Source of the DNA: Lentibacillus halodurans
Lineage (GTDB): Bacteria > Bacillota > Bacilli > Bacillales > Amphibacillaceae
Length of the DNA: 64,000 bases
Direction: 5' to 3'
NCBI RefSeq assembly: GCF_900112045.1
Contig: NZ_FOJW01000014.1
Location: forward strand, 25,318-89,317
Positions 56,030-64,000 of this stretch are shown here, one piece after another. Each line of letters begins with the position of its first letter. Position 1 is the stretch's first letter. The translations under genes were made by a program, and so were the position numbers. The notes below the pieces were generated by a model, which made no database searches, was not told the DNA's origin, and was given only the letters and a program-made list of their open reading frames with translations.

Positions 56030-56134
56030 CTATAGCGATTATAAGCGAATCTACAGCGGACCTGGGGCAAACTATAGCGATTTTAGGGTGAACTGCGGCG
56101 AAAATAGATCAATCTATAGCGATCCACCGTCCGC
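56030..56134. repeat. five-unit, strictly 21-bp tandem array
   Basis: Five units of exactly 21 bases start at 56030, 56051, 56072, 56093 and 56114. Each begins with CTATAGCGA or a one- or two-base variant (CTACAGCGG, CTGCGGCGA). One + frame is open through the array and reads a heptapeptide starting with YSD in three of five units, but there is no start codon or ribosome site. Units differ strongly after the first nine bases, so this is old or constrained only at the core. Confidence 0.85.
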
Positions 56135-56178
56135 CATTCCCATCTCACCAGCCCAACGTCATTCCACAGAACAGCAGG

Positions 56179-56526
56179 TCATTCTTTTTCAATCTTATAC
56201 ACGCCGCGAGAGGTGCTGAGTAAAAATTGTTCACCGTCAAATTCGTATAAGGAATTGTCTTCAAGTGGAATTTCGTACAAGGATGACGGCAGCGGCTGGG
56301 TATCCACTGCGTCTGTTTCGATCCTCCCGATGCCGTTTAATTGCAGTGCGTGCTTAGGTTCATAATCATCGATCCTTCTCGTGTTCCGATCATAGGATAT
56401 ATTCTGCAATGTCATGATGGTTTCATCCAAATCATCTAATTCATGCTTGGAAATTTTGATGGTCTCACCGTTCCATTGCTGCAATAATTCATTGAATTCC
56501 TCGATGGTCAAAAATTGCAGATCCAT
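56179..56526 (-). CDS. hypothetical protein
   Basis: 115 residues, acidic, with no signal or helix. The N-terminus FLTIEEFNELLQQWNGETIKISKHELDDLD is followed by strands ending DNSLYEFDGEQFLLSTSRGVYKIEKE. GGAGGG lies 6 bases before the ATG, and codon use looks native. No family recognised. The gene points toward the 21-bp array and yhbH, the convergent arrangement. Confidence 0.7.
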   Translation of the reverse strand: MDLQFLTIEEFNELLQQWNGETIKISKHELDDLDETIMTLQNISYDRNTRRIDDYEPKHALQLNGIGRIETDAVDTQPLPSSLYEIPLEDNSLYEFDGEQFLLSTSRGVYKIEKE

Positions 56527-56699
56527 TATAATCCCTCCTGCCTATAGATTTGCCCTTGTACAGGCAATCATGCAGGCAGGTCTGTGGTAATTTTTACTTG
56601 GCTATCTTCAAGCCTAAACATTTTTTCTTTTTTCGATGATGTCGGATAGGTAACCATTTGAAGCAGCAGGTTAAAATCTGTTCAGAGATTGCAGTTTTT

Positions 56700-56885
56700 T
56701 TATTCTCCCCATCTTTTTGGGCTCCACAATGTACCGTCAATTTCGCCCTCCATTTGGTAAATGCGCTTTCCCTGTTCTTCAATAATGTCTTGGGCAGCCT
56801 TTATGAAGACTGCTTCACCATAGTCCTGTCTTTTGTCAAACATGCGCTGTAACTCTTGTAACATCCATTCTTCTTCGTCCATCAC
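56700..56885 (-). CDS. small hypothetical protein
   Basis: 61 residues, start MMDEEEWMLQELQRMFDKRQ, largely helical and acidic with a basic tail (SPKRWGE). GGAGGG lies 6-7 bases before the GTG/ATG start. It lies between the quinone-reductase gene (32 bases upstream) and the 56179 gene on the same strand, so it may be co-transcribed. Function unknown. Confidence 0.65.
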   Translation of the reverse strand: MMDEEEWMLQELQRMFDKRQDYGEAVFIKAAQDIIEEQGKRIYQMEGEIDGTLWSPKRWGE

Positions 56886-56917
56886 ATTGAACCCTCCGCA
56901 CCTTATGGATTTTAAAT

Positions 56918-57616
56918 TTAATGTTGTTGCATCTGATCCAGTACGACTTTCAAGCCGTCAATTGTATTCCGGTTCTCTTTGATCAGGGATATGGCATATT
57001 CATAGATGTTCGCATCATGAGGGTCTGAAGCATTTTGAAGCATTTTTTCCAGTTGTGCTATGAGCCATTTCTCCCTGGATGCCAGACTTGGATCATTTTC
57101 CATGGTTAGCATTTGCCAGTATTTGATGAGCACTTCCATTTTCTGCTCCTCTTCCATATAGGCAAATTGATAGATCGTGAACGGCTTGAGATAAATCATC
57201 CCCGTTTTATGGGCCATCGCCTGAAATGGTTTGGTCAATTCATTAATACTAAAAAGCTCTGTTCCACCAGCCTGGTATTCTCTTGCACTAATACCAATCA
57301 TTAAGATCAAGCCAAATTCTTTTCCAGACAGCATTTTCCCCCTTTCTCCATAAGCAAAGCCATCTTCCAGGACGACATCCTGCCAATGTTTGATAAGCGG
57401 CGGCGAACTGTACCAATAGAACGGGAACTGAAAAAGAATTCGGTCATGCTGCTTTAGTAATGCTTGTTCTTTTTCGATGTCAATCCGGTAATCCGGATAG
57501 GCACCTTCCAGATGGTGGATGGTCATATCATGGTTTTCCTTGACAGACCTTAAAAAGAACTGCTGGCTGCTTGATTCTAAAATATCCGGATGGGATACAA
57601 TCAACAAGGTTTTCAT
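56918..57616 (-). CDS. NAD(P)H quinone oxidoreductase / flavodoxin-like fold protein
   Basis: A 232-residue FMN- or FAD-dependent oxidoreductase of the Flavodoxin_2 family (YheR / KefF / MdaB type). N-terminus MKTLLIVSHPDILESSSQQFF; the flavin-site block is QFPFYWYSSPPLIKHWQDVVL and the later GLILMIGISAREYQAGG. It should reduce quinones or other electrophiles with two electrons. GGAAGGAAG before ATG 57616; a longer in-frame ORF lacks a good site. No KefC/KefG partner is adjacent. Confidence 0.86.
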   Translation of the reverse strand: MKTLLIVSHPDILESSSQQFFLRSVKENHDMTIHHLEGAYPDYRIDIEKEQALLKQHDRILFQFPFYWYSSPPLIKHWQDVVLEDGFAYGERGKMLSGKEFGLILMIGISAREYQAGGTELFSINELTKPFQAMAHKTGMIYLKPFTIYQFAYMEEEQKMEVLIKYWQMLTMENDPSLASREKWLIAQLEKMLQNASDPHDANIYEYAISLIKENRNTIDGLKVVLDQMQQH

Positions 57617-57780
57617 GATTAGCTTCCTTCCGTTAAGGCTTGAAATAGTTTTCCCGTATTCGTTACGGGTAAACATTTTCATTGCCGAAGTCCATATTCA
57701 TACTGCCAATAACGGTAATCGTTAATTTTTTAGCCGTTGTTCAAAAAGTCTGTTCAACATTACACATCGAATTTCTTCGT

Positions 57781-58707
57781 TTATTCAGTTCGGATGACCC
57801 GGTTCAAAAAGTGATCAACAAAGCGATCGGCATTGACTTCAACACATACGTCAATATGGCCATCCCGGTTTTCTTCCCCAACCGTTTGTCCGTTTGCACT
57901 GCCTTCTGTCATGACGCTCACGGACATGGTTTTCGTTTTGACAAGCGTGGCGTCTATTGCGATACCAATCACCAGCGGGTCGTGTAACGCGCATCCATCT
58001 AAATTTGGATTGCGTTCAGCGTATGCATCCATATAAAAATCACACATAGCTGCCAGGAAGCGGGAAGGTACTGTATCGTTTTTTCGCCATTCCGCTAAAA
58101 CATTGCGTTTGAGCAGTGTTTTTTGGGTGACGTCCAAACCGACCAATGTCATCGGAATGCCGGATTGAAACGTAAATTGTGCGGCTTCGGGATCATGGTA
58201 TATATTGGATTCAGCGTAAGATGTCACATTACCCGGTACTGTCACAGCACCACCCATAAGAATGACATCCTTTGCCAAATGCACGATGTCAGGATCTTTT
58301 TGAATCGCTCTTGCCAGATTGTTTTGATTGGCAGTCGTTAAAATCGTAATATCATTTGGATGATTATGTATGGCAGAAACGATAAAGTCATGAGCCAACA
58401 TGCTTTCTGCCTGTTTGCTTGCTGGCGGCAGTACAACATTGCCTAAGCCATTTTCGCCATGAATCCAAGTCGTCTTTTCAGCTGGCGTGCGGCCTGTGAA
58501 TGTTTCTTCCATTCCTTGAAAAACGGGGATATCCTGAGCGCCAAGCATTTGTAAAAGCTGGCATGTGTTTCGAGTTGCTTCATGAACCGATGTGTTTCCG
58601 AATGTTGTCGTGATCCCAAGTATATTTAATTCCGGTGAGTGAACAGCATAGGCAATGGCGAGTGCGTCATCAATACCAGTGTCGACATCCAATATAATAT
58701 GTTTCAT
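57781..58707 (-). CDS. ribonucleoside hydrolase (IunH/RihB type)
   Basis: A 308-residue nucleoside hydrolase that cleaves ribonucleosides to base and ribose. The calcium site DVDTGIDDALAIAYAV is at residues 7-22, with a second Asp in CALHDPLVIG and the active His near it. Length is typical for pyrimidine- or inosine/uridine-preferring enzymes. GAAGGTGAC precedes the ATG. It is the upstream neighbour of the oxidoreductase gene on the same strand (about 165 bases apart). Confidence 0.93.
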   Translation of the reverse strand: MKHIILDVDTGIDDALAIAYAVHSPELNILGITTTFGNTSVHEATRNTCQLLQMLGAQDIPVFQGMEETFTGRTPAEKTTWIHGENGLGNVVLPPASKQAESMLAHDFIVSAIHNHPNDITILTTANQNNLARAIQKDPDIVHLAKDVILMGGAVTVPGNVTSYAESNIYHDPEAAQFTFQSGIPMTLVGLDVTQKTLLKRNVLAEWRKNDTVPSRFLAAMCDFYMDAYAERNPNLDGCALHDPLVIGIAIDATLVKTKTMSVSVMTEGSANGQTVGEENRDGHIDVCVEVNADRFVDHFLNRVIRTE

Positions 58708-58887
58708 TTCGTGTCACCTTCATTCCATATGATAATATTGCCACCACTCAGTTCTTTTTACAGTCTGCATGCTTTTGGTTATGACAATACGGATTGTTAC
58801 TATTCTATATAAATTGGTTGATAAAAACAATGATACTGCATATTTCAGCGTATTTGAACGAGGTTTGTCCAGGAAGGAAAAATGTGC

Positions 58888-58915
58888 TTGACAATATGGG
58901 GAATTATCGTAAAAT
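58888..58915 (+). promoter_or_regulatory. possible promoter for the zinc-ribbon gene
   Basis: TTGACA (58888-58893), 16-base spacer, TAAAAT (58910-58915), 150 bases before the start at 59065. Nothing else is seen in the 58708-59064 gap. Confidence 0.45.
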
Positions 58916-59064
58916 ATGAACAAACCTATCCTTCTTTCATTTCTTCTGGGGATTTGCCTCCTGTTGCTCTCACGACTATAACATCCCACATGTACCACCT
59001 TCTCACCAATGCAAAACCGTTTCTGAAGTAAAATTCATATTTATCAATTAAAGGAGAGGATTCT

Positions 59065-59532
59065 ATGGCATCTGTCTGTTCAGCAATTGCTTGTCCGCAT
59101 TGCGGCTGCTGTGCAACGGAAGATGATCATTACAAAACCGGGGAAAAGTTTATTTGGTGTTACCGATGCGGGTATTCATACTACAAAACGATCGATCATG
59201 TTGAGAATCATGTGCCAATTTATAGTGAAACAGTTTATGAGGGACACGGTATGTTTCTTCTGGTCAGTAAAGATGAGAAAAGAGAAACCGATGGACGGCG
59301 CATTTTGAACAGACCTTTAACTGAGCAGGAAATGCAAGCTTTTCAGGATGCGTTTCAGGATGATGATGTTGATCTTGAGAAAAGTTATTTTGTCACATAT
59401 GAAAATGGTGAGTTTACAACCATTGCCGGCACTGTGCCAGAAGATTTCTATCTGCCGTTTGAAGAATATAAAATCAAAAGAGGTGAAGATAATCTCGAGG
59501 TCATCGTTCCTATTGAATCATTAGGTATATAA
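59065..59532 (+). CDS. zinc-ribbon hypothetical protein
   Basis: 155 residues. The N-terminus has cysteine pairs (CPHCGCC and CYRCGY, about residues 12-37) that form a probable zinc ribbon. The rest is acidic and mixed, ending in VIVPIESLGI. AAAGGAGAGG lies before the ATG. It stands directly before spoVR on the same strand, with about 140 bases between. Family not recognised; a role with SpoVR is speculation. Confidence 0.75.
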   Translation: MASVCSAIACPHCGCCATEDDHYKTGEKFIWCYRCGYSYYKTIDHVENHVPIYSETVYEGHGMFLLVSKDEKRETDGRRILNRPLTEQEMQAFQDAFQDDDVDLEKSYFVTYENGEFTTIAGTVPEDFYLPFEEYKIKRGEDNLEVIVPIESLGI

Positions 59533-59671
59533 CTGCCAACCACTTATTCGTACCGTTCCTCGAAATACAGCCCAAAAAATCCTTCCATTCTTCCCATCTT
59601 AATGCCAGCTAGGCAGTCAAAAATTCACGCCTGTGTCATACACTGTAAAAAGGACACTTGGAGGGATCATC

Positions 59672-61087
59672 TTGACAGAAACACAAACGCTGAATCGTGC
59701 GATTGATGAAATCACAGAAATAGCATCCGGTTTTAATCTTGATTTTTACCCGATGCGGTATGAAATTTGCCCGGCCGATATCATTTACACGTTCGGGGCG
59801 TATGGCATGCCGACACGGTTTTCCCATTGGAGCTTCGGTAAACAATTTCATAAAATGAAGACCCATTATGACCTCGGACTGAGTCAGATTTATGAACTTG
59901 TCATTAATTCCAATCCTTGCTATGCCTTCCTGCTTGATACAAACAGCCTGATCCAGAACAAACTGATTATTGCACATGTATTGGCACATTGTGACTTTTT
60001 CAAAAACAATGTACGGTTTGCCAACACCCGGCGCGATATGGTGGAAAGCATGACGGCAACAGCGGAGCGGGTTGAAAACTACGAGATGATGTATGGCAGG
60101 AAAGAGGTGGAAGATTTTCTGGATGCGGTTTTGTCCATCCAGGAGCATATAGATCCATCGCTTATCCGGCCGGAATTGTCCGATTACAGGGAAGACGAAG
60201 CAGTGGATGAGAGCGGTCATACTGCTGTCAAAACACCGTATGATGATCTATGGAATTTGGATGAGACAAACCGGGACAACAAGCCAAAGCCTGTTAAAAG
60301 GCGTCAAAAGTTACCTCCAAAGCCGGAAAAAGATTTGCTGCTGTTCATTGAGGAGCACAGCCGTGAGCTGGAGGACTGGCAGCGGGATATGCTGACGATG
60401 ATGCGCGAGGAGATGCTTTACTTCTGGCCGCAGCTGGAAACGAAAATCATGAACGAAGGCTGGGCATCGTACTGGCACCAGCGAATTTTAAGGGAAATGG
60501 ACCTGACATCTGATGAAGCAGTCGAGTTTGCCTCACTGAATGCAAACGTCGTGCAGCCATCCCAGCAGCGGATCAATCCTTACTATTTGGGACTGAAAAT
60601 ATATGAGGACATTGAAAAACGGTACAATAACCCAACAGAAGAAATGCTTATGATGGGGGTTGAACCAAATACAGGCAAGGAAAAGGTTTTCGAAGTGAGA
60701 GAAATTGAATCGGACCTGTCGTTCATTCGGAATTACTTGACGAAGGATCTGGTGAGTCAGGAAGACATGTATTTGTTTGAGAAACAGGGGCGCGATTATA
60801 CGATTACCGATAAGGATTATGAAAACGTAAGAGATCAGCTCGTTTCCATGCGGGTTAATGGGGGTTTTCCGTATATCACGGTGGAAAATGGCGACTACAT
60901 GCGGAATGGCGAATTGTATTTAAAGCATGGCTATGAAGGCACCGAACTCGATCTGCATTATTTGGAGAATGTCCTGCCGTATATTTATCAGCTATGGGGG
61001 CGAAAAGTTCATTTGGAAACGGTCGTGGAAGATAAGCGTGTAATGTTTTCGTATGATGGGGAGAAAGTGCATCGGAAGTTTTTGTAA
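59672..61087 (+). CDS. spoVR: stage V sporulation protein R (SpoVR)
   Basis: 471 residues, the usual SpoVR length. It begins [20 protein letters not shown] and shows the conserved [12 protein letters not shown] (about 102-113), [28 protein letters not shown] and [19 protein letters not shown] at 59672 is preferred because GGAGG lies 8 bases upstream; the in-frame GTG at 59633 does not have a site. SpoVR is needed for spore cortex formation in B. subtilis; its E. coli homologue YcgB belongs to the YeaG-YeaH stress set. The prkA and yhbH genes lie 5 kb upstream, same strand. Confidence 0.94.
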   Translation: MTETQTLNRAIDEITEIASGFNLDFYPMRYEICPADIIYTFGAYGMPTRFSHWSFGKQFHKMKTHYDLGLSQIYELVINSNPCYAFLLDTNSLIQNKLIIAHVLAHCDFFKNNVRFANTRRDMVESMTATAERVENYEMMYGRKEVEDFLDAVLSIQEHIDPSLIRPELSDYREDEAVDESGHTAVKTPYDDLWNLDETNRDNKPKPVKRRQKLPPKPEKDLLLFIEEHSRELEDWQRDMLTMMREEMLYFWPQLETKIMNEGWASYWHQRILREMDLTSDEAVEFASLNANVVQPSQQRINPYYLGLKIYEDIEKRYNNPTEEMLMMGVEPNTGKEKVFEVREIESDLSFIRNYLTKDLVSQEDMYLFEKQGRDYTITDKDYENVRDQLVSMRVNGGFPYITVENGDYMRNGELYLKHGYEGTELDLHYLENVLPYIYQLWGRKVHLETVVEDKRVMFSYDGEKVHRKFL

Positions 61088-61097
61088 GGCAGTTGAG

Positions 61098-61135
61098 AAA
61101 GCTAGGCATGGGCTCTGGTGTCATGCTTAGCTTTT
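61098..61135 (+). terminator. terminator after spoVR
   Basis: AAAGCTAGGCATG (61098-61110) pairs with CATGCTTAGCTTT (61122-61134, one G-T), followed by T. Confidence 0.8.
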
Positions 61136-61322
61136 CTGATATACACCAAATGAAAATCTCATGGTACATTGACAAAGAGATCCAATGGTGAGCATAATTT
61201 GAAGCAGGCTCTTTAGTACCTGTTATATGACGAACCCCCCAATGGAATGATAGTCAATTGTCCCGCTTCCGCCCCCAATCGCATAGGCTATTACCACCAA
61301 TGCAATAAGGGATGTGATCAGA

Positions 61323-62075
61323 GTGGGATTATTCATTAATAAAAACAAACACCCCAGCGTCTTTCAAAATGATGGCAACATACTTGAACCAAATCAAGCT
61401 TACTACCACAAAGATAATTTTTCTGACATGATAAACGAGCAGAAGGAAATCAATCAAACGCTGTCTAAAGCGTTTCAAGAATTAAAAACGCTTTACCATC
61501 GGGAGCAGCATGCCAATACAAGCAAATGGGAAAATATTGGCGATCAGCTTCGGGCTTTGCGAGACCGAGAACGTGAGCATGAAACGTTTGAACGTCAGGC
61601 GATGGAATGGCTGGCAAAGCTGGATAAGAACAATCAGCAGCTTCAGTATATCATGGAGAATGAAAATACGATGAAAAAAGAAGTTGCCGGTCGGGTTGAA
61701 TCGTTAAATACTGCCAGCCAAAAGATTGTGGAGCGTCTGGCAGCATACGAAGCTGTTAATCAGGATATGGCACAGCAGATGACAGCGCTGGCTGAACTGA
61801 ACAGGGAAATGGCTGATCAGATGACCGGACAGGATCAAGCACAGGAAAACGTACTCAACCGGCTGGAAAGTCAGGGAGCACTGATGGAAAAAGTTCACCG
61901 GCAAATCAGCGAATTACGGTCCATCTTATTTGAGCGCAGCAGCTATCTTGCTGAAAAGATCGAGGACAGCTACAACCTCACATCATCATATTTCTACAAA
62001 CTGATGAACGGATCGGATCAGCCGTTGACACTTTATATGGATCAGCGGAAAGCAGGCAGTGAAAAAAGGGATTAA
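61323..62075 (+). CDS. coiled-coil hypothetical protein
   Basis: About 250 residues (253 if GTG at 61314 is used). Heptad-rich from residue about 40 to the end (E, Q, A and L at a/d positions), with several ERLAAYEAVNQDMAQQ-like repeats and no signal or transmembrane segment. The tail LFERSSYLAEKIEDSYNLTSSYFYKLMNGSDQPLTLYM is less repetitive and may be a distinct domain. AAGGGA at 61307-61312 favours GTG 61323. No family recognised. It lies between spoVR and rlmH. Confidence 0.7.
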   Translation: MGLFINKNKHPSVFQNDGNILEPNQAYYHKDNFSDMINEQKEINQTLSKAFQELKTLYHREQHANTSKWENIGDQLRALRDREREHETFERQAMEWLAKLDKNNQQLQYIMENENTMKKEVAGRVESLNTASQKIVERLAAYEAVNQDMAQQMTALAELNREMADQMTGQDQAQENVLNRLESQGALMEKVHRQISELRSILFERSSYLAEKIEDSYNLTSSYFYKLMNGSDQPLTLYMDQRKAGSEKRD

Positions 62076-62078
62076 GCT

Positions 62079-62112
62079 AAAATGGCGGTACTGGGTGGTA
62101 TCGTCATTTTTT
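62079..62112 (+). terminator. terminator after the coiled-coil gene
   Basis: AAAATGGCGGTAC pairs with GTATCGTCATTTT (two G-T pairs), followed by TT. A second weak hairpin (AAGCCTC 62140-62146 with GAGGCTT 62157-62163) follows. Confidence 0.7.
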
Positions 62113-62162
62113 CGCATAAATCCCTGGATTTCAGGAAAAAAGCCTCTTCATTAGTTGAGGCT

Positions 62163-62288
62163 TCATAGGGACGTTTTGGTCTGTACAGTATTCAATTTCC
62201 TTTTGACAGAAATCGTTTCAGCGCCAGTACGGCAGTCAGTCGTGTGCAACCCGATTATGGCGTATTTCGTATGATTATGTTTAGTCAT
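62163..62288 (-). CDS. possible 41-residue basic protein
   Basis: A minus-strand ORF starting MTKHNHTKYAIIGLHTTDCR and ending in a lysine-rich tail. AGGTGGGG lies 4-6 bases before the ATG, and a TTGCCA-17-TATATA promoter-like string lies further upstream on the same strand. No homologue recognised. It could be a real small gene or chance; the rest of the 62076-62464 gap shows only the terminator. Confidence 0.4.
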   Translation of the reverse strand: MTKHNHTKYAIIGLHTTDCRTGAETISVKRKLNTVQTKTSL

Positions 62289-62464
62289 GTGTCCCCACCT
62301 ATCAATAAGATATGTATCTTTTAGATTTATTATATAGGAGGTGCTGCAGAAAATGGCAAGTGAATTTTGATCATTTATTTGTTTTGGATTGGCAGGTGCA
62401 TGTTGTGGTACCGCATTTTTGGTAAAATAAGAATGAAGAACGAAACGAAAAGGATGTTCAATCA

Positions 62465-62944
62465 ATGAAAATATCCATCATAGCAGTCGGAAAGTTAAAG
62501 GAAAAATATCTCAAGCGAGGGATCGAGGAATACTTGAAGCGTCTAGGCTCCTATGCGAAAGTGCAAATTGTGGAAGTTGCCGATGAAAAGGCCCCTGAAA
62601 ATATGAGTGAAGCCGAGATGCGGGAAGTGAAACGTAAAGAAGGCGAGCGGATCCTTTCAAACATCAGCCAGGATACATATGTCATTACACTGGAGATCGG
62701 CGGGAAAATGCTCAGCTCAGAAAAATTTGCCGCTAAACTGGATGAGCTTGCCACTTATGGCAACAGCAAAATCGCATTCGTCATCGGTGGGTCAGTCGGG
62801 ATAAGTGAAAGTGTGCAGAAGCGGCGTGATTTGGCATTGTCTTTTTCGAAAATGACATTTCCCCATCAGATGATGCGGATGATTCTGCTGGAGCAGGTGT
62901 ACCGGGCGTTTCGGATTGTGAGGGGAGAACCGTACCATAAATAA
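62465..62944 (+). CDS. rlmH: 23S rRNA (pseudouridine(1915)-N(3))-methyltransferase RlmH
   Basis: A 159-residue SPOUT methyltransferase that modifies pseudouridine 1915 in 23S rRNA helix 69. Typical start [20 protein letters not shown], the SAM knot region [39 protein letters not shown] and the fixed C-terminal [11 protein letters not shown]. In staphylococci its last codons are the SCC attachment site. Here they are intact (GGA GAA CCG TAC CAT AAA TAA), and recombinase remnants begin directly after. Confidence 0.97.
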   Translation: MKISIIAVGKLKEKYLKRGIEEYLKRLGSYAKVQIVEVADEKAPENMSEAEMREVKRKEGERILSNISQDTYVITLEIGGKMLSSEKFAAKLDELATYGNSKIAFVIGGSVGISESVQKRRDLALSFSKMTFPHQMMRMILLEQVYRAFRIVRGEPYHK

Positions 62945-63703
62945 GGGTAAAATATCAAGGGAAGAAAAGGTTTCCCTGTACATTTCTTCCCTTGAAAATG
63001 GCTCGTCCATGAAGGATAAATCGGCTGGTGCAATGCAGTTTAATTTAGACATTTCATTAAGTAATACACTTGAACTACCCTGTAATGATTCAATGGTGAA
63101 ATCAAACATCAGGTTGATGCATTTGATTTGTCTTCCTTCTTTGTGGGACACCTTTTCCTTGGTAATTTGAATGTCTTTTACAAAAAGGGAGAGTAGTTCT
63201 TTCTTTTCTGTTGCATCTGCTTGATCCAGTAGAGTATCTATATTTTTAAGTAGATTTGTAAGTGCTTCTGCATCAATGGGATCTTTGCTAATAGTTTGCA
63301 GCTCTTTTTCTACGTTATCTATCCGACTTTCAATTGTAGTAAGTTGGTTTTTTTGTTCGAGCATTTTTTTGCTATAGATATCCTTTAAGTCCGTATCATC
63401 CATGAGTAATGTCACTAGATTATCCAAATGCTTTTCGGTTTTCCTTTTGTTTTTAAGCAGCCGTTTTTTCTCCTCTAATAATGGAGATTCAGCATTCAAT
63501 CGTTCATTATTCATTTTATCGACTAATTTCTCAATAAAATAAGGAAGCGTCACAACACGCTTTAATTCATCAATGACATACTGTTCAGCTTTATCCGCAT
63601 TAATGGTATGAGCTTGGCAAGCAGTTCTACCTTTATTTTTATACTGACCACATTGATAGAGTCTATATTGTTTTCCATTTTTACCTCTAGCTTTTACAGC
63701 AGT
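62945..63703 (-). pseudogene. large serine recombinase, C-terminal remnant
   Basis: About 253 codons on the minus strand encode the back half of a large serine recombinase: the second half of the zinc beta-ribbon (YQCGQYKNKGRTAC), a long coiled-coil region (about 63200-63480) and the usual C-terminal beta part (INLMFDFTIESLQG). The catalytic domain, the DNA-binding recombinase domain and the first cysteine pair are missing, cut off by the IS3 element at 63704. The reading frame then runs on into antisense rlmH without a stop, so the original C-terminus is lost or fused at the rlmH boundary. Confidence 0.8.
62955..62995. terminator. 13-bp inverted repeat just after rlmH
   Basis: TCAAGGGAAGAAA (62955-62967) and TTTCTTCCCTTGA (62983-62995) are perfect arms around a 15-base loop. 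It starts 10 bases after the rlmH stop. It could terminate rlmH but has no T-run, and it could equally be part of a recombinase site. Confidence 0.55.
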
Positions 63704-64000
63704 TGGAATATCAACACTAAACTGAACAAATTTTTAAAGGTGCATCAACTTGTATTCAGACGGTGTTAAGTAATCTAATGATTCATGAATCCGAATATTG
63801 TTAAACCAATTCACATAATCGAAAAGCTCATAGTCAAGTTCATGTTGGCAAGTGAATACACGGCCATAAACGAATTCCGTCTTGATTGTTTTAAATGTTG
63901 CCTCCGCAACGGCGTTATCGTACGGTGTGCCCCTGTTACTAAGGGATCTTTCGATGTCAAATGTCTCTAATGCCTGGTCGATGAGCTTGTTCTTAAACTC
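63704..64000 (-). mobile_element. IS3-family insertion sequence (IS150 group), partial
   Basis: The right end of the element is at about 63704 (TGGAATATCAACACTAAACTG reads as a typical IS150-group terminus), and the element continues past the window edge. It interrupts the serine recombinase. Confidence 0.8.
63734..64000 (-). CDS. IS3-family transposase OrfB, C-terminal part
   Basis: 88 codons plus stop, running in from the right edge. It ends the DDE catalytic core with GTPYDNAVAEATFKTIKTE, where the last catalytic Glu lies in the AEATFK stretch. It then continues DYVNWFNNIRIHESLDYLTPSEY, the classic C-terminal block of IS150-type transposases. The element upstream of residue about -88 is outside the window. 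A chromosomal insertion into the recombinase. Confidence 0.93.
   Translation of the reverse strand, partial: EFKNKLIDQALETFDIERSLSNRGTPYDNAVAEATFKTIKTEFVYGRVFTCQHELDYELFDYVNWFNNIRIHESLDYLTPSEYKLMHL

Noticed and set aside
56030..56134. CRISPR array
   Set aside because: Unit is 21 bases with no separate spacer, repeats are degenerate and no cas genes are near.
62792..62944. Extension of the recombinase frame through antisense rlmH
   Set aside because: rlmH is intact and conserved on the + strand; the extension is read-through of a lost stop.

Overview
The window is a bacterial chromosome segment from a low-to-mid GC Gram-positive endospore former, most likely a halotolerant member of the Bacillaceae (Virgibacillus / Lentibacillus / Oceanobacillus type). 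The evidence is gene order: mnmG-rsmG-noc-soj-spo0J at the left, then ychF, rpsF-ssb-rpsR, yybS-gdpP-rplI-dnaB, purA, walRKHIJ-htrA and finally rlmH. This is the origin-proximal arm known from Bacillus. Sporulation genes (yyaC, prkA, yhbH, spoVR) and strong AGGAGG-type ribosome binding sites agree with it. The genus is an inference. Most conserved genes lie on the + strand, reading away from an origin that should be just left of base 1.

Layout. 1-4.4 kb: end of mnmG, rsmG, noc, soj, spo0J, with a perfect parS at 1596. 4.6-5.8 kb: a decayed cysteine-desulfurase-like gene carrying a second perfect parS. 5.8-12.5 kb: DUF554, yyaC, a YkvI-like transporter, MscS, DUF951, ychF and the rpsF-ssb-rpsR operon behind an S6:S18-type leader. 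12.5-15.2 kb: a minus-strand molybdate ABC operon (modABC) plus a membrane protein. 15.6-22.3 kb: yybS-gdpP-rplI-dnaB and purA. 22.8-31.3 kb: a LysM/G5/M23 cell-wall hydrolase with a WalR box, walRKHIJ and an HtrA protease. From 31 to 62 kb, accessory genes sit between htrA and rlmH, which are close neighbours in Bacillus subtilis. They comprise small membrane proteins, a pterin dehydratase, a GNAT, a PBP4-type carboxypeptidase, a LacI-controlled sugar ABC operon with an epimerase and a dehydrogenase, a macro-domain protein, TraB, an aldehyde dehydrogenase / acetolactate-synthase-like pair, the PrkA-YhbH-SpoVR stress and sporulation set, a nucleoside hydrolase and several hypotheticals. 62.5-64 kb: rlmH, directly followed by the tail of a large serine recombinase cut by an IS3-family element.

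Working together. ParABS-Noc link chromosome segregation to division, and two parS sites lie within 4 kb. The Wal operon probably drives the hydrolase just upstream of it. The sugar cluster has two identical operator cores for its own LacI regulator and an attenuator-like terminator after the binding-protein gene.

The most unusual material is non-coding. There are at least four dispersed repeat families in the intergenic gaps, one with GAGGCTGGGAC-type inverted ends. A strict 21-bp tandem array follows yhbH. The rlmH 3' end, the classical SCC-type attachment locus, carries a recombinase remnant. No rRNA, tRNA or CRISPR array was found.
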